64,000 nucleotides of DNA, from positions 1 to 64,000 of the forward strand of contig DXYB01000004.1 in NCBI GenBank assembly GCA_019416065.1, read 5' to 3'. Positions 43,367-50,473 of the stretch are shown piece after piece. Within the stretch, counting starts at the first letter, position 1; each line of letters begins with the position of its first letter. Source of the DNA: Acidaminococcus sp. (GTDB lineage: Bacteria > Bacillota > Negativicutes > Acidaminococcales > Acidaminococcaceae). The position numbers and the translations under genes were made by a program. A model generated the notes under the pieces. That model ran no database searches. It worked only from the letters and a program-made list of their open reading frames with translations, and was not told the origin of the DNA.

Positions 43367-44857
43367 TTACATGGAACCGAACTTCCGGATTCTGCCGGAT
43401 TTTCGGAGGCTGTTGAATTTGGTGAACTGATTTAAGGAAACCGGCGCTGCAAAGGTCAAGGCCAGGGCATCACCGTAGTTCGGTGACTGAAGCCCCCGTT
43501 CCTTCATGTCTTTTTTGCTTTCTAGCTGGAACCGTCCGCTTCCATTGATGAAGGCTTCCGGTCCTATCAAATCGTTGTAGACTTCTTGGCTCTCAATAGC
43601 GCCGCCTTCGTGGATCCATTTCTTTAGGTTGCTCCACATCTCGGCTCTTTTATTGAGATAGTAGGTGTCGTCCGGCTTTTCGGCAAAGGAAACCAATGTG
43701 AACCGGTCTCCCCAGCCCAGATGCTTGATACAGCTATAAATGCCGGTGCCATATCCCATATCAATGAAGCCATGGGCCATGTTGTGCTCCTGGGCCAGGG
43801 CCACAATCTTTCCGGCTGTGCGGAAATCATCATCATTCTTGGGCATGGTGAAAAGGACCTTGCTCCAGTTGCCTTGCCTCATGCTGCACACCAGCAAGTC
43901 GTCGCCTTCCCATGCCGGGTCTATACCGAATATGACAGGAAGGTCCTTGAAGGCTTCCGGATCCATTGTCTTGTACCGGTCTACGGCTGCCTGGGCATCC
44001 TCTACACTAATCAGCTGGGAGTCGCCCATCTGCGGGAACTGCCCTTTGACACGGACACGGATGATGTCGGTGTCCTCACCATACTGGTCTATCCACCGTT
44101 GCAGCTGGGCTTTATTGGAAATGGCTACCTCCCGGCTGTCTATCTGCCGGGTGTGCCAGAGGGTCCGGAATCTATGGAAGCAGTCGTAGAACCGCCCGCT
44201 GTTCCGGGTGGGGTTCCCGAAGGCCGTCCATATGATTTCGGTCTTGGAGTCTGTCAGTGCCCCTTCAACGACTTCCCAGATGGCCGAATCTATGGCTGAG
44301 GCTTCATCAAATATGACCAGGATGCGTTTTCCCTGGTTGTGCAGCCCGGCAAACGCTTCGGGGTTTTGGGCTGACCATGGAAGCGCGTCCATGCGCCAGG
44401 TCTTTTCGTGCTCCGGATCCACGGAGAAGAAGGATGTGGCCGTGTACGTGAAAAGCGGCCTAGTAATGGAAAGCCGGTGCCACTTGGCCAGCTCCGGCCA
44501 TGTCTTGGAAAGCAGCTGGTTCTGCGTGTTGGCTGTCACCACGCCTTTGCAATCCTCGAAGGTGCTCATTGCCCATATGATGAGCCAGCACACCAGCGCC
44601 GACTTGCCTATGCCGTGCCCGGATGCTACAGCTTCCTGGATCACCTGCTGCGGGCTCCGGAGTCCACGGCCAACATCCTCCAGTAAAGATAGCTGCCAGG
44701 GGTCAGGCTGCTGATCTGCCAGGGGCCCAGGCTCCCCCCATGGGAAAGCCGCCCACACAAAGCCTACAGGATCATGCGTGAAACCGGCTGCGAACTCGGC
44801 TAGCTGGCTCATCTGCTGAGGGCTCAGGGAGTCACCGCTACCTTTAGAAGCTCTCAC
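43367..44857 (-). CDS. Terminase large subunit
   Basis: DNA-packaging motor of 496 residues from a GTG start that overlaps the TerS stop (GTGA). ATPase motifs: Walker A GHGIGKS at 80-86, Walker B VIFDEAS at 181-187 with D184 and E185. The nuclease domain has GIDPAWEGDD (about 302), GFIDMGYGTG and NYGDALALTF with the RNase H-type acidic residues. Complete and typical in length. Confidence 0.93.
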   Translation of the reverse strand: MRASKGSGDSLSPQQMSQLAEFAAGFTHDPVGFVWAAFPWGEPGPLADQQPDPWQLSLLEDVGRGLRSPQQVIQEAVASGHGIGKSALVCWLIIWAMSTFEDCKGVVTANTQNQLLSKTWPELAKWHRLSITRPLFTYTATSFFSVDPEHEKTWRMDALPWSAQNPEAFAGLHNQGKRILVIFDEASAIDSAIWEVVEGALTDSKTEIIWTAFGNPTRNSGRFYDCFHRFRTLWHTRQIDSREVAISNKAQLQRWIDQYGEDTDIIRVRVKGQFPQMGDSQLISVEDAQAAVDRYKTMDPEAFKDLPVIFGIDPAWEGDDLLVCSMRQGNWSKVLFTMPKNDDDFRTAGKIVALAQEHNMAHGFIDMGYGTGIYSCIKHLGWGDRFTLVSFAEKPDDTYYLNKRAEMWSNLKKWIHEGGAIESQEVYNDLIGPEAFINGSGRFQLESKKDMKERGLQSPNYGDALALTFAAPVSLNQFTKFNSLRKSGRIRKFGSM

Positions 44858-45369
44858 GGTGCATCACGCTCCCCCTTGGCTGCGCGTCTGCGTGCCTTGC
44901 TGAGTGCATCCGCAAAGCTGCTGTCCGCTTTAACCTCAATAGAATTGGTTAAGAGCTTCTGAATCTTGGCCAGGGTCTCCCCGGCCTTGAGTCGGTCAGC
45001 TAATGCCGGGTCCAGGCCGAACTGGTCCTGAATCTGTCCTCTCATAGCATTGGAGAAAAATCCAATTATCTCGGCAGTGTCGGCTGCATCCGGATTAATC
45101 CCCAGTCCATACTGGACGCCTTTCATGAAATAGTGGCCAATATCGGTAGCCAGGAACTGTTCCTGGAGCTTCTTGGCGCTCCGGCTGTCCTCTCTATCAT
45201 AATGATCCTCGTCAATCTGATATGCCGTCCGATATGCCTTGGTCAGGTTCCTGGGGAGAATGGACAGCGCCAGGAATTTAAAGTCAGCGTCACTTTGAGG
45301 CGGCTGCGGCTGCTTGCCGTTTCTTCCATTCTTCTTTTCGTCTGTGTTCTTCTTGCTGGATGAAATCAT
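44854..45369 (-). CDS. Terminase small subunit candidate
   Basis: Protein of 171 residues starting MISSSKKN at 45369 with GGAGGTG 6 nt before it. KAYRTAYQIDEDHYDREDSRSAKKLQEQFLAT resembles a DNA-binding segment, followed by helices and a basic C-terminus. Not matched to a named TerS family, but the position directly before TerL with a 4-nt overlap makes it the best candidate. Confidence 0.6.
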   Translation of the reverse strand: MISSSKKNTDEKKNGRNGKQPQPPQSDADFKFLALSILPRNLTKAYRTAYQIDEDHYDREDSRSAKKLQEQFLATDIGHYFMKGVQYGLGINPDAADTAEIIGFFSNAMRGQIQDQFGLDPALADRLKAGETLAKIQKLLTNSIEVKADSSFADALSKARRRAAKGERDAP

Positions 45370-45619
45370 CTGCATCACCTCCCGCCTCAATGAATTTCCA
45401 AAACTCTACCAGTTTCAGCAGCACCTGGAGCTCCTTGGTTCCCTGGTATAAATTCACCTTGCTGCCGGTGGGAGGGTAGAACAAGTCCAGGGATCGCACC
45501 TTAATGACGGAATCCGTCTTGGTACTCCAGCACTGCCGCACAGAATAAAGCACAATGATGTGGTGCTTGTATCTCAGCCCCTTGCACAGTTTGAAAATAG
45601 TCTGCCGTATGCTTTTCAC
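45290..45619 (-). CDS. Small protein at the start of the packaging module
   Basis: Protein of 109 residues from a GTG start with AGGTGAT upstream. A basic N-terminus, VIKVRSLDLFYPPTG, then LQVLLKLVEFWKFIEAGGDADDFIQQEEHRRKEEWKKRQ. It overlaps the TerS gene by 80 nt. Not recognised. Confidence 0.5.
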   Translation of the reverse strand: MKSIRQTIFKLCKGLRYKHHIIVLYSVRQCWSTKTDSVIKVRSLDLFYPPTGSKVNLYQGTKELQVLLKLVEFWKFIEAGGDADDFIQQEEHRRKEEWKKRQAAAAASK

Positions 45620-45644
45620 CCTATCACCTGCCCTTCCTCAAAAG

Positions 45645-45688
45645 AAAACCGCTCAGAACGGCGCGTAGAATCGTTTCTGAGCGGTTTT
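45645..45688 (-). terminator. Terminator between the regulator gene and the packaging genes
   Basis: AAAACCGCTCAGAA pairs with TTCTGAGCGGTTTT around a GC-rich loop; it also touches the stop codon of the upstream winged-helix gene. Its location suggests that late genes need their own promoter or antitermination. Confidence 0.8.
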
Positions 45689-46302
45689 TAACTGCTTGGC
45701 TTATAGTCAGTACCTACACTTTCATATCCTGGAACATCGATTCCTTCATCATCATCTTCCGGATCCCGATGTTCCTCCGCAAATTTGCGCTTGACCCACT
45801 CCGGCAGGACGGGGTCTAGTTGATCCTGGAACAGGGTGTAGAGCTGATACGTCAACCATTTACCGCGGATATAATAGAGCGGATTGAAGTAGTAGGAAAT
45901 GACCTGGCTATCGCCCACGGTGATTTTTCCCTTCGCCATGACTCCGGCCCGGATCATCCTGGTGACAAAGCGGGATGCCGAAGCATATGTGATCCCGCAG
46001 CACGCAGCGATATGTCCAATCTTCATGGCCTTATTAGAATGATCGCTACGATAGACTAGCCGGTTTGTGCCGTTTTCCAGCTTATCAATGAGGAGATAGA
46101 GTCGATAGGCGTCTTTCGCCTTGACCTCCGGTGGCAGCTTGACTCCGGTGAACACGCGGACGAAGTGCGCCTGGGGTTTAAAAAGGTATCCTTCCTTGGC
46201 GCGGAAATTGGAGAACCATTTCTTCCTCTGCCCGGAAGCTATGACTTCCCCGCTTGCCTGGTCAATCTCTCTGACCTCCAGTATCGTCTGTCTTTTACCC
46301 AT
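45688..46302 (-). CDS. RepL-like winged-helix phage protein
   Basis: Protein of 204 residues. VRVFTGVKLPPEVKAKDAYRLYLLIDKLENG, then a helix-turn-helix AMKIGHIAACCGITYASASRFVTRMIRAG and ISYYFNPLYYIRGKWLTYQLYTLF resemble RepL-type plasmid replication proteins. In a phage it may be a replication or late-switch regulator. Two 19-bp palindromes just upstream of its start are likely binding sites. GAGGTGAT precedes the ATG; a terminator follows. Confidence 0.6.
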   Translation of the reverse strand: MGKRQTILEVREIDQASGEVIASGQRKKWFSNFRAKEGYLFKPQAHFVRVFTGVKLPPEVKAKDAYRLYLLIDKLENGTNRLVYRSDHSNKAMKIGHIAACCGITYASASRFVTRMIRAGVMAKGKITVGDSQVISYYFNPLYYIRGKWLTYQLYTLFQDQLDPVLPEWVKRKFAEEHRDPEDDDEGIDVPGYESVGTDYKPSS

Positions 46303-46333
46303 CGTCTATCACCTCTTTTCTGTCCCGGAAAAC

Positions 46334-46352
46334 TATGACGGAAACGGTCATA
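46334..46352. promoter_or_regulatory. Palindromic operator or iteron, copy 1
   Basis: TATGAC-N7-GTCATA, about 30 bp upstream of the winged-helix gene. Core spacer GGAAACG. Confidence 0.7.
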
Positions 46353-46365
46353 TTTAACCGCCTCT

Positions 46366-46384
46366 TATGACGAAAACGGTCATA
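46366..46384. promoter_or_regulatory. Palindromic operator or iteron, copy 2
   Basis: TATGAC-N7-GTCATA with spacer GAAAACG, 32 bp from copy 1 (three helical turns), so both would be bound on one face of the DNA. Confidence 0.7.
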
Positions 46385-46450
46385 TTCTGCGATTGTTCTT
46401 CCAACCAGGCTGCACCTTGCTTCCCGGCTGTTTTTCCGGCCTTTTCCTGG

Positions 46451-46478
46451 TTGAGAGTCATATACTATATTTTATAAC
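46451..46478 (+). promoter_or_regulatory. Candidate plus-strand promoter
   Basis: TTGAGA and TATAAC separated by 16 nt, directed away from the late genes toward a plus-strand terminator, with no protein gene between. Confidence 0.45.
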
Positions 46479-46484
46479 CCTCAA

Positions 46485-46650
46485 CCGAATCCCGACTGAG
46501 CCTGTCTTTTTCCCCAGCTCCGCGTTACAATCATATATGGGTCTATGCTTTTGCAGCTGGTACAACATGGAGACAAGCTCTGCCAGGCTATGTCTCAAAA
46601 AAAGAAACAGCCTATTGCGGAAATCAATCCGTGATGGGCTGCTTTTTTTA
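46485..46650 (+). ncRNA. Candidate small RNA between early and late regions
   Basis: In the 590-nt gap upstream of the winged-helix gene a promoter-like site (46451-46478) and an intrinsic terminator (46608-46650) frame about 165 nt with no reading frame of note. An inner hairpin GAGACA/TGTCTC (46570-46596) holds a smaller AGC/GCT stem. It could be a regulatory RNA of the switch from early to late genes. Inference only. Confidence 0.4.
46608..46650 (+). terminator. Plus-strand intrinsic terminator
   Basis: CAGCC/GGCTG and an inner CGGA/TCCG stem followed by seven T on the plus strand. It also isolates the downstream plus-strand cassette from upstream transcription. Confidence 0.75.
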
Positions 46651-46677
46651 TGCCTGTTTTCCTTTCTCAAATGAAGA

Positions 46678-46718
46678 TGCCCAGGGCGAAAGGAGGTTTC
46701 ACAAAAAGTCCCTGGGCA
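46678..46718. repeat. Hairpin at the head of the plus-strand cassette
   Basis: TGCCCAGGG and CCCTGGGCA are perfect 9-bp arms; the loop holds AAAGGAGG. A further GGAGC/GCTCC stem occurs near 46782. The stretch 46655-46894 has no gene and forms the regulatory head of the cassette. Confidence 0.5.
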
Positions 46719-46801
46719 CCACTGAGGGACAACGCCTGGAAGGATCCGCTCAGCATTATGGCAACAAAAAAGGAGCTTAGCAGCTCCATATCAGCTTATG
46801 C

Positions 46802-46828
46802 GGTTAAATCCACCCACGGCGTTTAACC
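46802..46828. promoter_or_regulatory. Candidate operator of the plus-strand cassette
   Basis: GGTTAAA-N13-TTTAACC, a spaced inverted repeat about 70 bp before the first gene. A likely site for the 58-residue HTH protein encoded in the same cassette. Confidence 0.45.
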
Positions 46829-46861
46829 CATTTTAATCACATATGTAAGAATCTGTCAAAC

Positions 46862-46876
46862 CCATTCCTGGAATGG
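46862..46876. promoter_or_regulatory. Second candidate operator of the cassette
   Basis: CCATTCC-T-GGAATGG, a 15-bp palindrome 18 bp before the GTG start of the first gene. Confidence 0.45.
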
Positions 46877-46894
46877 AACAAAAAATAAATTGTA

Positions 46895-47437
46895 GTGAAA
46901 AACGAGAAAACTAAAATTCCCCCTTTACATACATCCCAGCAGTTTGAACGGGAGGCCCGTCAGGATCAGAAGGGCACTAAGCTGGCATACGTCAGTATCA
47001 CGCAGATCCCTGAGCAGCCCATCGACCCCGACGACGGAGAAGCCTACACATACTATGACCAGACCATCGTTCTGCCAGAGTTCTGGCTGAACGATGCGGA
47101 TTCGGAAGATGTGGTCCGCGACGGCAAGTTGGTGGTGAAGTATATCGTTAAGACCGAAACGACGGAGGCATTCGGCGCCGCGCTGGCATTCGATACGCTG
47201 AAAGACGCCAGGGAACAGCTCCAGCTCTGTCTGGAAGTCGACGAACATCCGGACGGAGAGTACGATCCTGACTGGATTGACTACATTGTGACGGTCCCGC
47301 TTGTCAATGCCGACGAGGCGACGCGCGAAACCGCCTACTCCGAGGAGTTTGTTGAAGGCGTTTGCGGTGAGGCCTATCACGGCAAATTCGAAGCAGAGTG
47401 CGATCTCTACTACACTCCGAGCGAGGAGGCGGATTGA
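46895..47437 (+). CDS. Acidic cargo protein (anti-CRISPR-type candidate)
   Basis: Protein of 180 residues from a GTG start; no clear ribosome site is seen, so the start is uncertain. It is strongly acidic (DPDDGEAYTYYDQ; LNDADSEDVVRDGK; EVDEHPDGEYDPDWIDY; YTPSEEAD), beta-rich by composition, with no membrane segment and no recognised family. It lies opposite to all surrounding genes, is richer in G+C, and is followed after 1 nt by a small HTH gene. Acidic proteins in such pairs may mimic DNA; anti-CRISPR genes typically have this layout. Other cargo roles are equally possible. Confidence 0.6.
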   Translation: MKNEKTKIPPLHTSQQFEREARQDQKGTKLAYVSITQIPEQPIDPDDGEAYTYYDQTIVLPEFWLNDADSEDVVRDGKLVVKYIVKTETTEAFGAALAFDTLKDAREQLQLCLEVDEHPDGEYDPDWIDYIVTVPLVNADEATRETAYSEEFVEGVCGEAYHGKFEAECDLYYTPSEEAD

Positions 47438-47438
47438 G

Positions 47439-47615
47439 ATGATGACAATCAAAGAGGCCCGCAAAGCCGCGGGCCTTACCCAGGAGGAAATGGCCGAGAA
47501 ACTGGAAATCCCGAAGTCAACAATCGAAAAGTGGGAAATGGGAATCCGGATCCCACCGCCCTGGGCTGAAAAGCTCATAGTCGAAAAGCTCCGGAGAATG
47601 AAGAAAAGAACGTAA
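47439..47615 (+). CDS. Small XRE-type HTH protein (Aca-like)
   Basis: Protein of 58 residues, almost entirely a helix-turn-helix (KEARKAAGLTQEEMAEKLEIP, then KSTIEKWEMG). GGAGG lies just before the ATG, which follows the acidic gene by 1 nt. Very short HTH proteins of this kind repress the operon that carries them; in anti-CRISPR loci they are called Aca. Palindromes upstream of the cassette are candidate targets. It is widespread in gut Firmicutes mobile DNA, so association alone does not prove an anti-CRISPR. Confidence 0.8.
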   Translation: MMTIKEARKAAGLTQEEMAEKLEIPKSTIEKWEMGIRIPPPWAEKLIVEKLRRMKKRT

Positions 47616-47619
47616 GGAA

Positions 47620-47650
47620 GCCCTGGTGGTCAATTCCACCAGGGCATTTT
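47620..47650 (+). terminator. Terminator of the plus-strand cassette
   Basis: GCCCTGGTGG and CCACCAGGGC pair with a 6-nt loop, followed by ATTTTTATTT. It also faces the convergent minus-strand gene. Confidence 0.85.
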
Positions 47651-48153
47651 TATTTCGTCAGTTTGAGTCCGTAGGGAGTCGGTTCTGCTAGTCCTAGCTG
47701 CACGGCAAAAAGCGCGGCATAGTAAATGACTTCTTTTCTGTAGGCATAGTAAACGCCGTGCGTGATATGCAAGTCGGTACAAGTCCGCCTCCAGAGGTCC
47801 CTGTCGCAGTATCTTGAGCGGTAGAAGTCCCCGGTTTTTCCCGTGCTGGGAAGAAATCTCTGTTCCACGGCCTTCACCACTTGCAACCACTTCTCCGGAT
47901 GCCTAAGATGCACCCTTTCCCTGGCCCCGGCGATGAATGGGCCGAAGGGAACATCAACGGCAGCCACAGGAGACAGCAGCCGTATAGCTTTTATGGCAGT
48001 CGGATCAGATACCCGGCAGTGGCCACTCCCCATGCCGCCCGTATGCCCCGCGCCTCCAGCTCCCATCTTTGCTTCCAGGACGGCAGCTTCAATCTGGGAC
48101 CGGTAGGTTAGGCAAAATTCTATCGTATCTTCGGCCTGGCTCAATGTCACCAC
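47650..48153 (-). CDS. Putative late-transcription regulator (ArpU/RinA-like)
   Basis: Protein of 167 residues. CRVSDPTAIKAIRLLS followed by a spacer and a C-terminal helix pair (LHITHGVYYAYRKEVIYYAALFAVQLGL) recall the phage ArpU/RinA and DUF1492 sigma-like activators that sit at the end of the early operon and switch on terminase transcription. Position fits. Start is one of two adjacent GTG codons after GGAGG. Confidence 0.55.
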   Translation of the reverse strand: MVTLSQAEDTIEFCLTYRSQIEAAVLEAKMGAGGAGHTGGMGSGHCRVSDPTAIKAIRLLSPVAAVDVPFGPFIAGARERVHLRHPEKWLQVVKAVEQRFLPSTGKTGDFYRSRYCDRDLWRRTCTDLHITHGVYYAYRKEVIYYAALFAVQLGLAEPTPYGLKLTK

Positions 48154-48158
48154 CTCCG

Positions 48159-48713
48159 TTAGTCTGTCGTTTCAAGTCCCTGCTCCCTTGCCTCCCGGTC
48201 CCGCAGCATTTTCAAGCACTCGATAGCCTTGTCCAGGTCCTGGAGGCCGTTCTTTTTCGGATAACGGTAAATGTATTTGGCCGCGCAGCCGATGAGATAA
48301 GCCTTAATCCCGTCCTGGCCCCGGCAAAGTTCATCTGCAATATCCACGCACTCCATGCCGCCACGCCAAGTGTAGTGGTTAGGCCGGTGGATCATATCGC
48401 TTTTTGGGTCGAATGGGGGTCTATCGGAGGTACATTCAAGATGTCCTTCCGGGATCACATACCAGTCGTTCGATAGCATATCCGCTTGACTTGCCAGCCA
48501 ACCCACTTGTGTTCCGGATTTTCCGACAAAAACAATGGCAGCGTTCTCGCTGGTCTCGTAAAAAGGTGTGCACTTGCAGCCGCTGTTCTGATATGAGATG
48601 TCAGTGGCAAGCTCAATGTACTGGCCTTTTCCGTTCCAGTGTGTCCGGGCGCAACGGCCACCATTTTTTACCACTTCCAGTGCCTGGCCAAACGTCATTT
48701 TATTACAGCTCAT
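48159..48713 (-). CDS. Tad2-like (DUF2829) and DUF3310 fusion protein
   Basis: Protein of 184 residues from the ATG at 48713 (AAGGAGAA 7 nt upstream). Residues 5-87 are DUF2829: MTFGQALEVVKNGGRCARTH, then GWLASQADMLSNDWYVI. Proteins of this family, known as Tad2, disable Thoeris defence by binding its cyclic ADP-ribose signal. Residues 108-172 are DUF3310: HRPNHYTWRGGMECVDIA, then YLIGCAAKYIYRYPKKNGLQD. Both parts look intact. DUF3310 is a phage early-gene domain of unclear function; joining it to Tad2 suggests linked nucleotide binding. The anti-Thoeris role is inference from family. Confidence 0.8.
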   Translation of the reverse strand: MSCNKMTFGQALEVVKNGGRCARTHWNGKGQYIELATDISYQNSGCKCTPFYETSENAAIVFVGKSGTQVGWLASQADMLSNDWYVIPEGHLECTSDRPPFDPKSDMIHRPNHYTWRGGMECVDIADELCRGQDGIKAYLIGCAAKYIYRYPKKNGLQDLDKAIECLKMLRDREAREQGLETTD

Positions 48714-48939
48714 CTTTATTCTCCTTTTCTTCATTCAGCTGTTCCTCAAACCATGCTTCTTCCTGCTCCATCTGCTCTTTCAGCTTTTCCAGCCTGGAAA
48801 CCGCCTGGACAATCGCTCCATGGGTCCGCTTTGACTCCACGTCATACGTCAGTTTAGCGGAGAGATACGAAAACTCCGTATCTGCTGACCCCAAAAGGGT
48901 AGATAGATTCTGAAAATGTGCCTTCACTTCTCTGTTCAT
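48703..48939 (-). CDS. Small coiled-coil phage protein
   Basis: Protein of 78 residues, helical, with a Glu/Gln/Lys-rich C-terminal half (RLEKLKEQMEQEEAWFEEQ). It overlaps the downstream Tad2-like gene by 11 nt. Unknown. Confidence 0.55.
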   Translation of the reverse strand: MNREVKAHFQNLSTLLGSADTEFSYLSAKLTYDVESKRTHGAIVQAVSRLEKLKEQMEQEEAWFEEQLNEEKENKDEL

Positions 48940-48953
48940 TCCATTTTCGCCTC

Positions 48954-49865
48954 CTACAGGAGCACGTTGAACATGCTCTCAAAGATGGGAACCGGGATGC
49001 TGTTCCCGGCCTGCCGGTATAACGTCCTCCGGCTGTTCACCTGGGATGCTGCTTCGTAGTCCTCGTCCGGGTATCCCTGTAGTCTCCAGCACTCCCGCTC
49101 CGTTAAATAACGATACTGGCCATTCTTGATAGGCAAGCACCCGCTCCCTGGGGCCCTGTCTGGGCGTTCCGTAATGGTCCAGCAGTAGTCTTTGATGATG
49201 GGCAACCGCTTGATAGTTCCCGTCTTTCCAATGGCCTTGACCATTGACGGGGCCTTAACCCGGTAGTAATCGTCAACCGGGCCTTGCTCCAGGAAATCGC
49301 TGATGTTTCCCATTGGTTTCCGTTTCATCTGCCGGAAGTCAAAGCGCCTGTTCACCAGGATGGAAACAGTGAATACCCTTTTTCGGGCCTGGGGCAGTCC
49401 GAAATCCCGTGCATCCAGTAAGGCATAGCTGCTGGTGTATCCCATCTTGTCCAGCTCTGCCATATACCGCTCATGATTGTGAACCATATACCGGCTTCGG
49501 ACGTTCTTCACGTTTTCCCAGATGATGATCCGCGGCTTCCAAATGCCCATGTTCCGCACGATGTTGATTGTCTCCCACATGAGGCTTGACCGCGTGCCGC
49601 TTCCTGGGTCCGCCCCGCTCTGTCTCCCGGCTATGCTGAAGTCCTGGCAAGGGCTGCCATGTATCAGTACGTCTGGTTTCAGATTCCAGCCTCTTACGTC
49701 TTGTGTCTTATACGGCAGCTCGTCCCGAAAAATCGCATTGTAAGATCGGACGGCCTTCTCTTCTATCTCTACATAGTCGATTGATTTAACCGGGATACCC
49801 ATCTCCCGCAGTGCTACCCTGGGGCTGCCGATTCCTCCGAACAGCTCTAAAATCTGCAACGTCAT
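48954..49865 (-). CDS. DNA cytosine-C5 methyltransferase
   Basis: Protein of 303 residues with all core motifs: LELFGGIGSPRVALREMG (motif I), GSPCQDFS with catalytic C73 (IV), ENV at 117-119 (VI), QARKR at 159-163 (VIII), and YRQAGNSIPVP (X). The target-recognition region is short. No restriction partner is adjacent, so it is an orphan that probably protects phage DNA from host restriction. ATGA overlap with the upstream gene. Confidence 0.92.
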   Translation of the reverse strand: MTLQILELFGGIGSPRVALREMGIPVKSIDYVEIEEKAVRSYNAIFRDELPYKTQDVRGWNLKPDVLIHGSPCQDFSIAGRQSGADPGSGTRSSLMWETINIVRNMGIWKPRIIIWENVKNVRSRYMVHNHERYMAELDKMGYTSSYALLDARDFGLPQARKRVFTVSILVNRRFDFRQMKRKPMGNISDFLEQGPVDDYYRVKAPSMVKAIGKTGTIKRLPIIKDYCWTITERPDRAPGSGCLPIKNGQYRYLTERECWRLQGYPDEDYEAASQVNSRRTLYRQAGNSIPVPIFESMFNVLL

Positions 49866-50119
49866 TTGACCGCTTCACCGCTTTCCATCTGTACTTTTGC
49901 GGATTCCTTGATATTCCCCTCGATATGGTCCGTCATCCTTTTTAGCCGCTTTTCCCCGAAGCCAAACTCCTTCCGGAGTGCGTCCTTGCAGTCCGCCACC
50001 CCGATGTTGTAAACGTTCCAGGAGTAAGCCAGCAGCCACTTTCTCAGCTCCGGCAGTCCCATATTCTTGATGGCCTTCAGTTGCTGCCTGCTGACGCCCG
50101 GAATACTGACGTCCGTCAT
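49862..50119 (-). CDS. Small phage protein upstream of the methyltransferase
   Basis: Protein of 85 residues, helical (VSRQQLKAIKNMGLPELRKWLL; KEFGFGEKRLKRMTDHIEGN). Coupled to both neighbours by ATGA overlaps. Unknown, possibly DNA-binding by its basic helices. Confidence 0.6.
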   Translation of the reverse strand: MTDVSIPGVSRQQLKAIKNMGLPELRKWLLAYSWNVYNIGVADCKDALRKEFGFGEKRLKRMTDHIEGNIKESAKVQMESGEAVK

Positions 50120-50352
50120 TCTTCACCACTTCCCTCCGGATCATTCAGGGTAATAAGCACGCACTCGGTTTTCAGGATATTGTCATGCCCGATTTTATAC
50201 ACGTTTCTTTCCATAAAACGCACCATATCCGGTTTCGGTACTGTGGTTTTGGCCCAGCATCCAATAAGCCGTACATGCGTGCCTTCAGCCTTCTCCGCCA
50301 ACAGTAGCTTAGCATCTTCGTATATCATCGGCCATAGCTCTTTCAACGTCAT
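50116..50352 (-). CDS. Small phage protein
   Basis: Protein of 78 residues with THVRLIGCWAKTTVPKPDMVR and a hydrophobic strand near the end. GGAGG precedes the ATG. Unknown. Confidence 0.55.
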   Translation of the reverse strand: MTLKELWPMIYEDAKLLLAEKAEGTHVRLIGCWAKTTVPKPDMVRFMERNVYKIGHDNILKTECVLITLNDPEGSGEE

Positions 50353-50365
50353 GTTTCCCGCCTCC

Positions 50366-50473
50366 TTACAGCAGCAGATACAGACATATCACTCCCATAC
50401 TGACAGCCCATAATCCCAGCATGACGGCCAGCAGGAATAGGAACCAGTACGCCCACTTCCAGTAGTTTCTCAC
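50366..50473 (-). CDS. 35-residue membrane peptide
   Basis: A GTG start overlaps the stop of the nuclease gene (GTGA), with AGGTGG 6 nt before it. The product is a single hydrophobic helix preceded by a basic, aromatic start (RNYWKWAYWFLFLLAVMLG, ending CLYLLL). Coupling, ribosome site and tight packing suggest that it is translated. Function unknown. Confidence 0.55.
   Translation of the reverse strand: MRNYWKWAYWFLFLLAVMLGLWAVSMGVICLYLLL

Noticed and set aside
46925..47578. 217-residue minus-strand frame across the plus-strand cassette
   Set aside because: The plus strand holds a recognisable HTH protein with ribosome site and terminator; the minus frame is Arg/Val-rich shadow without a start signal.
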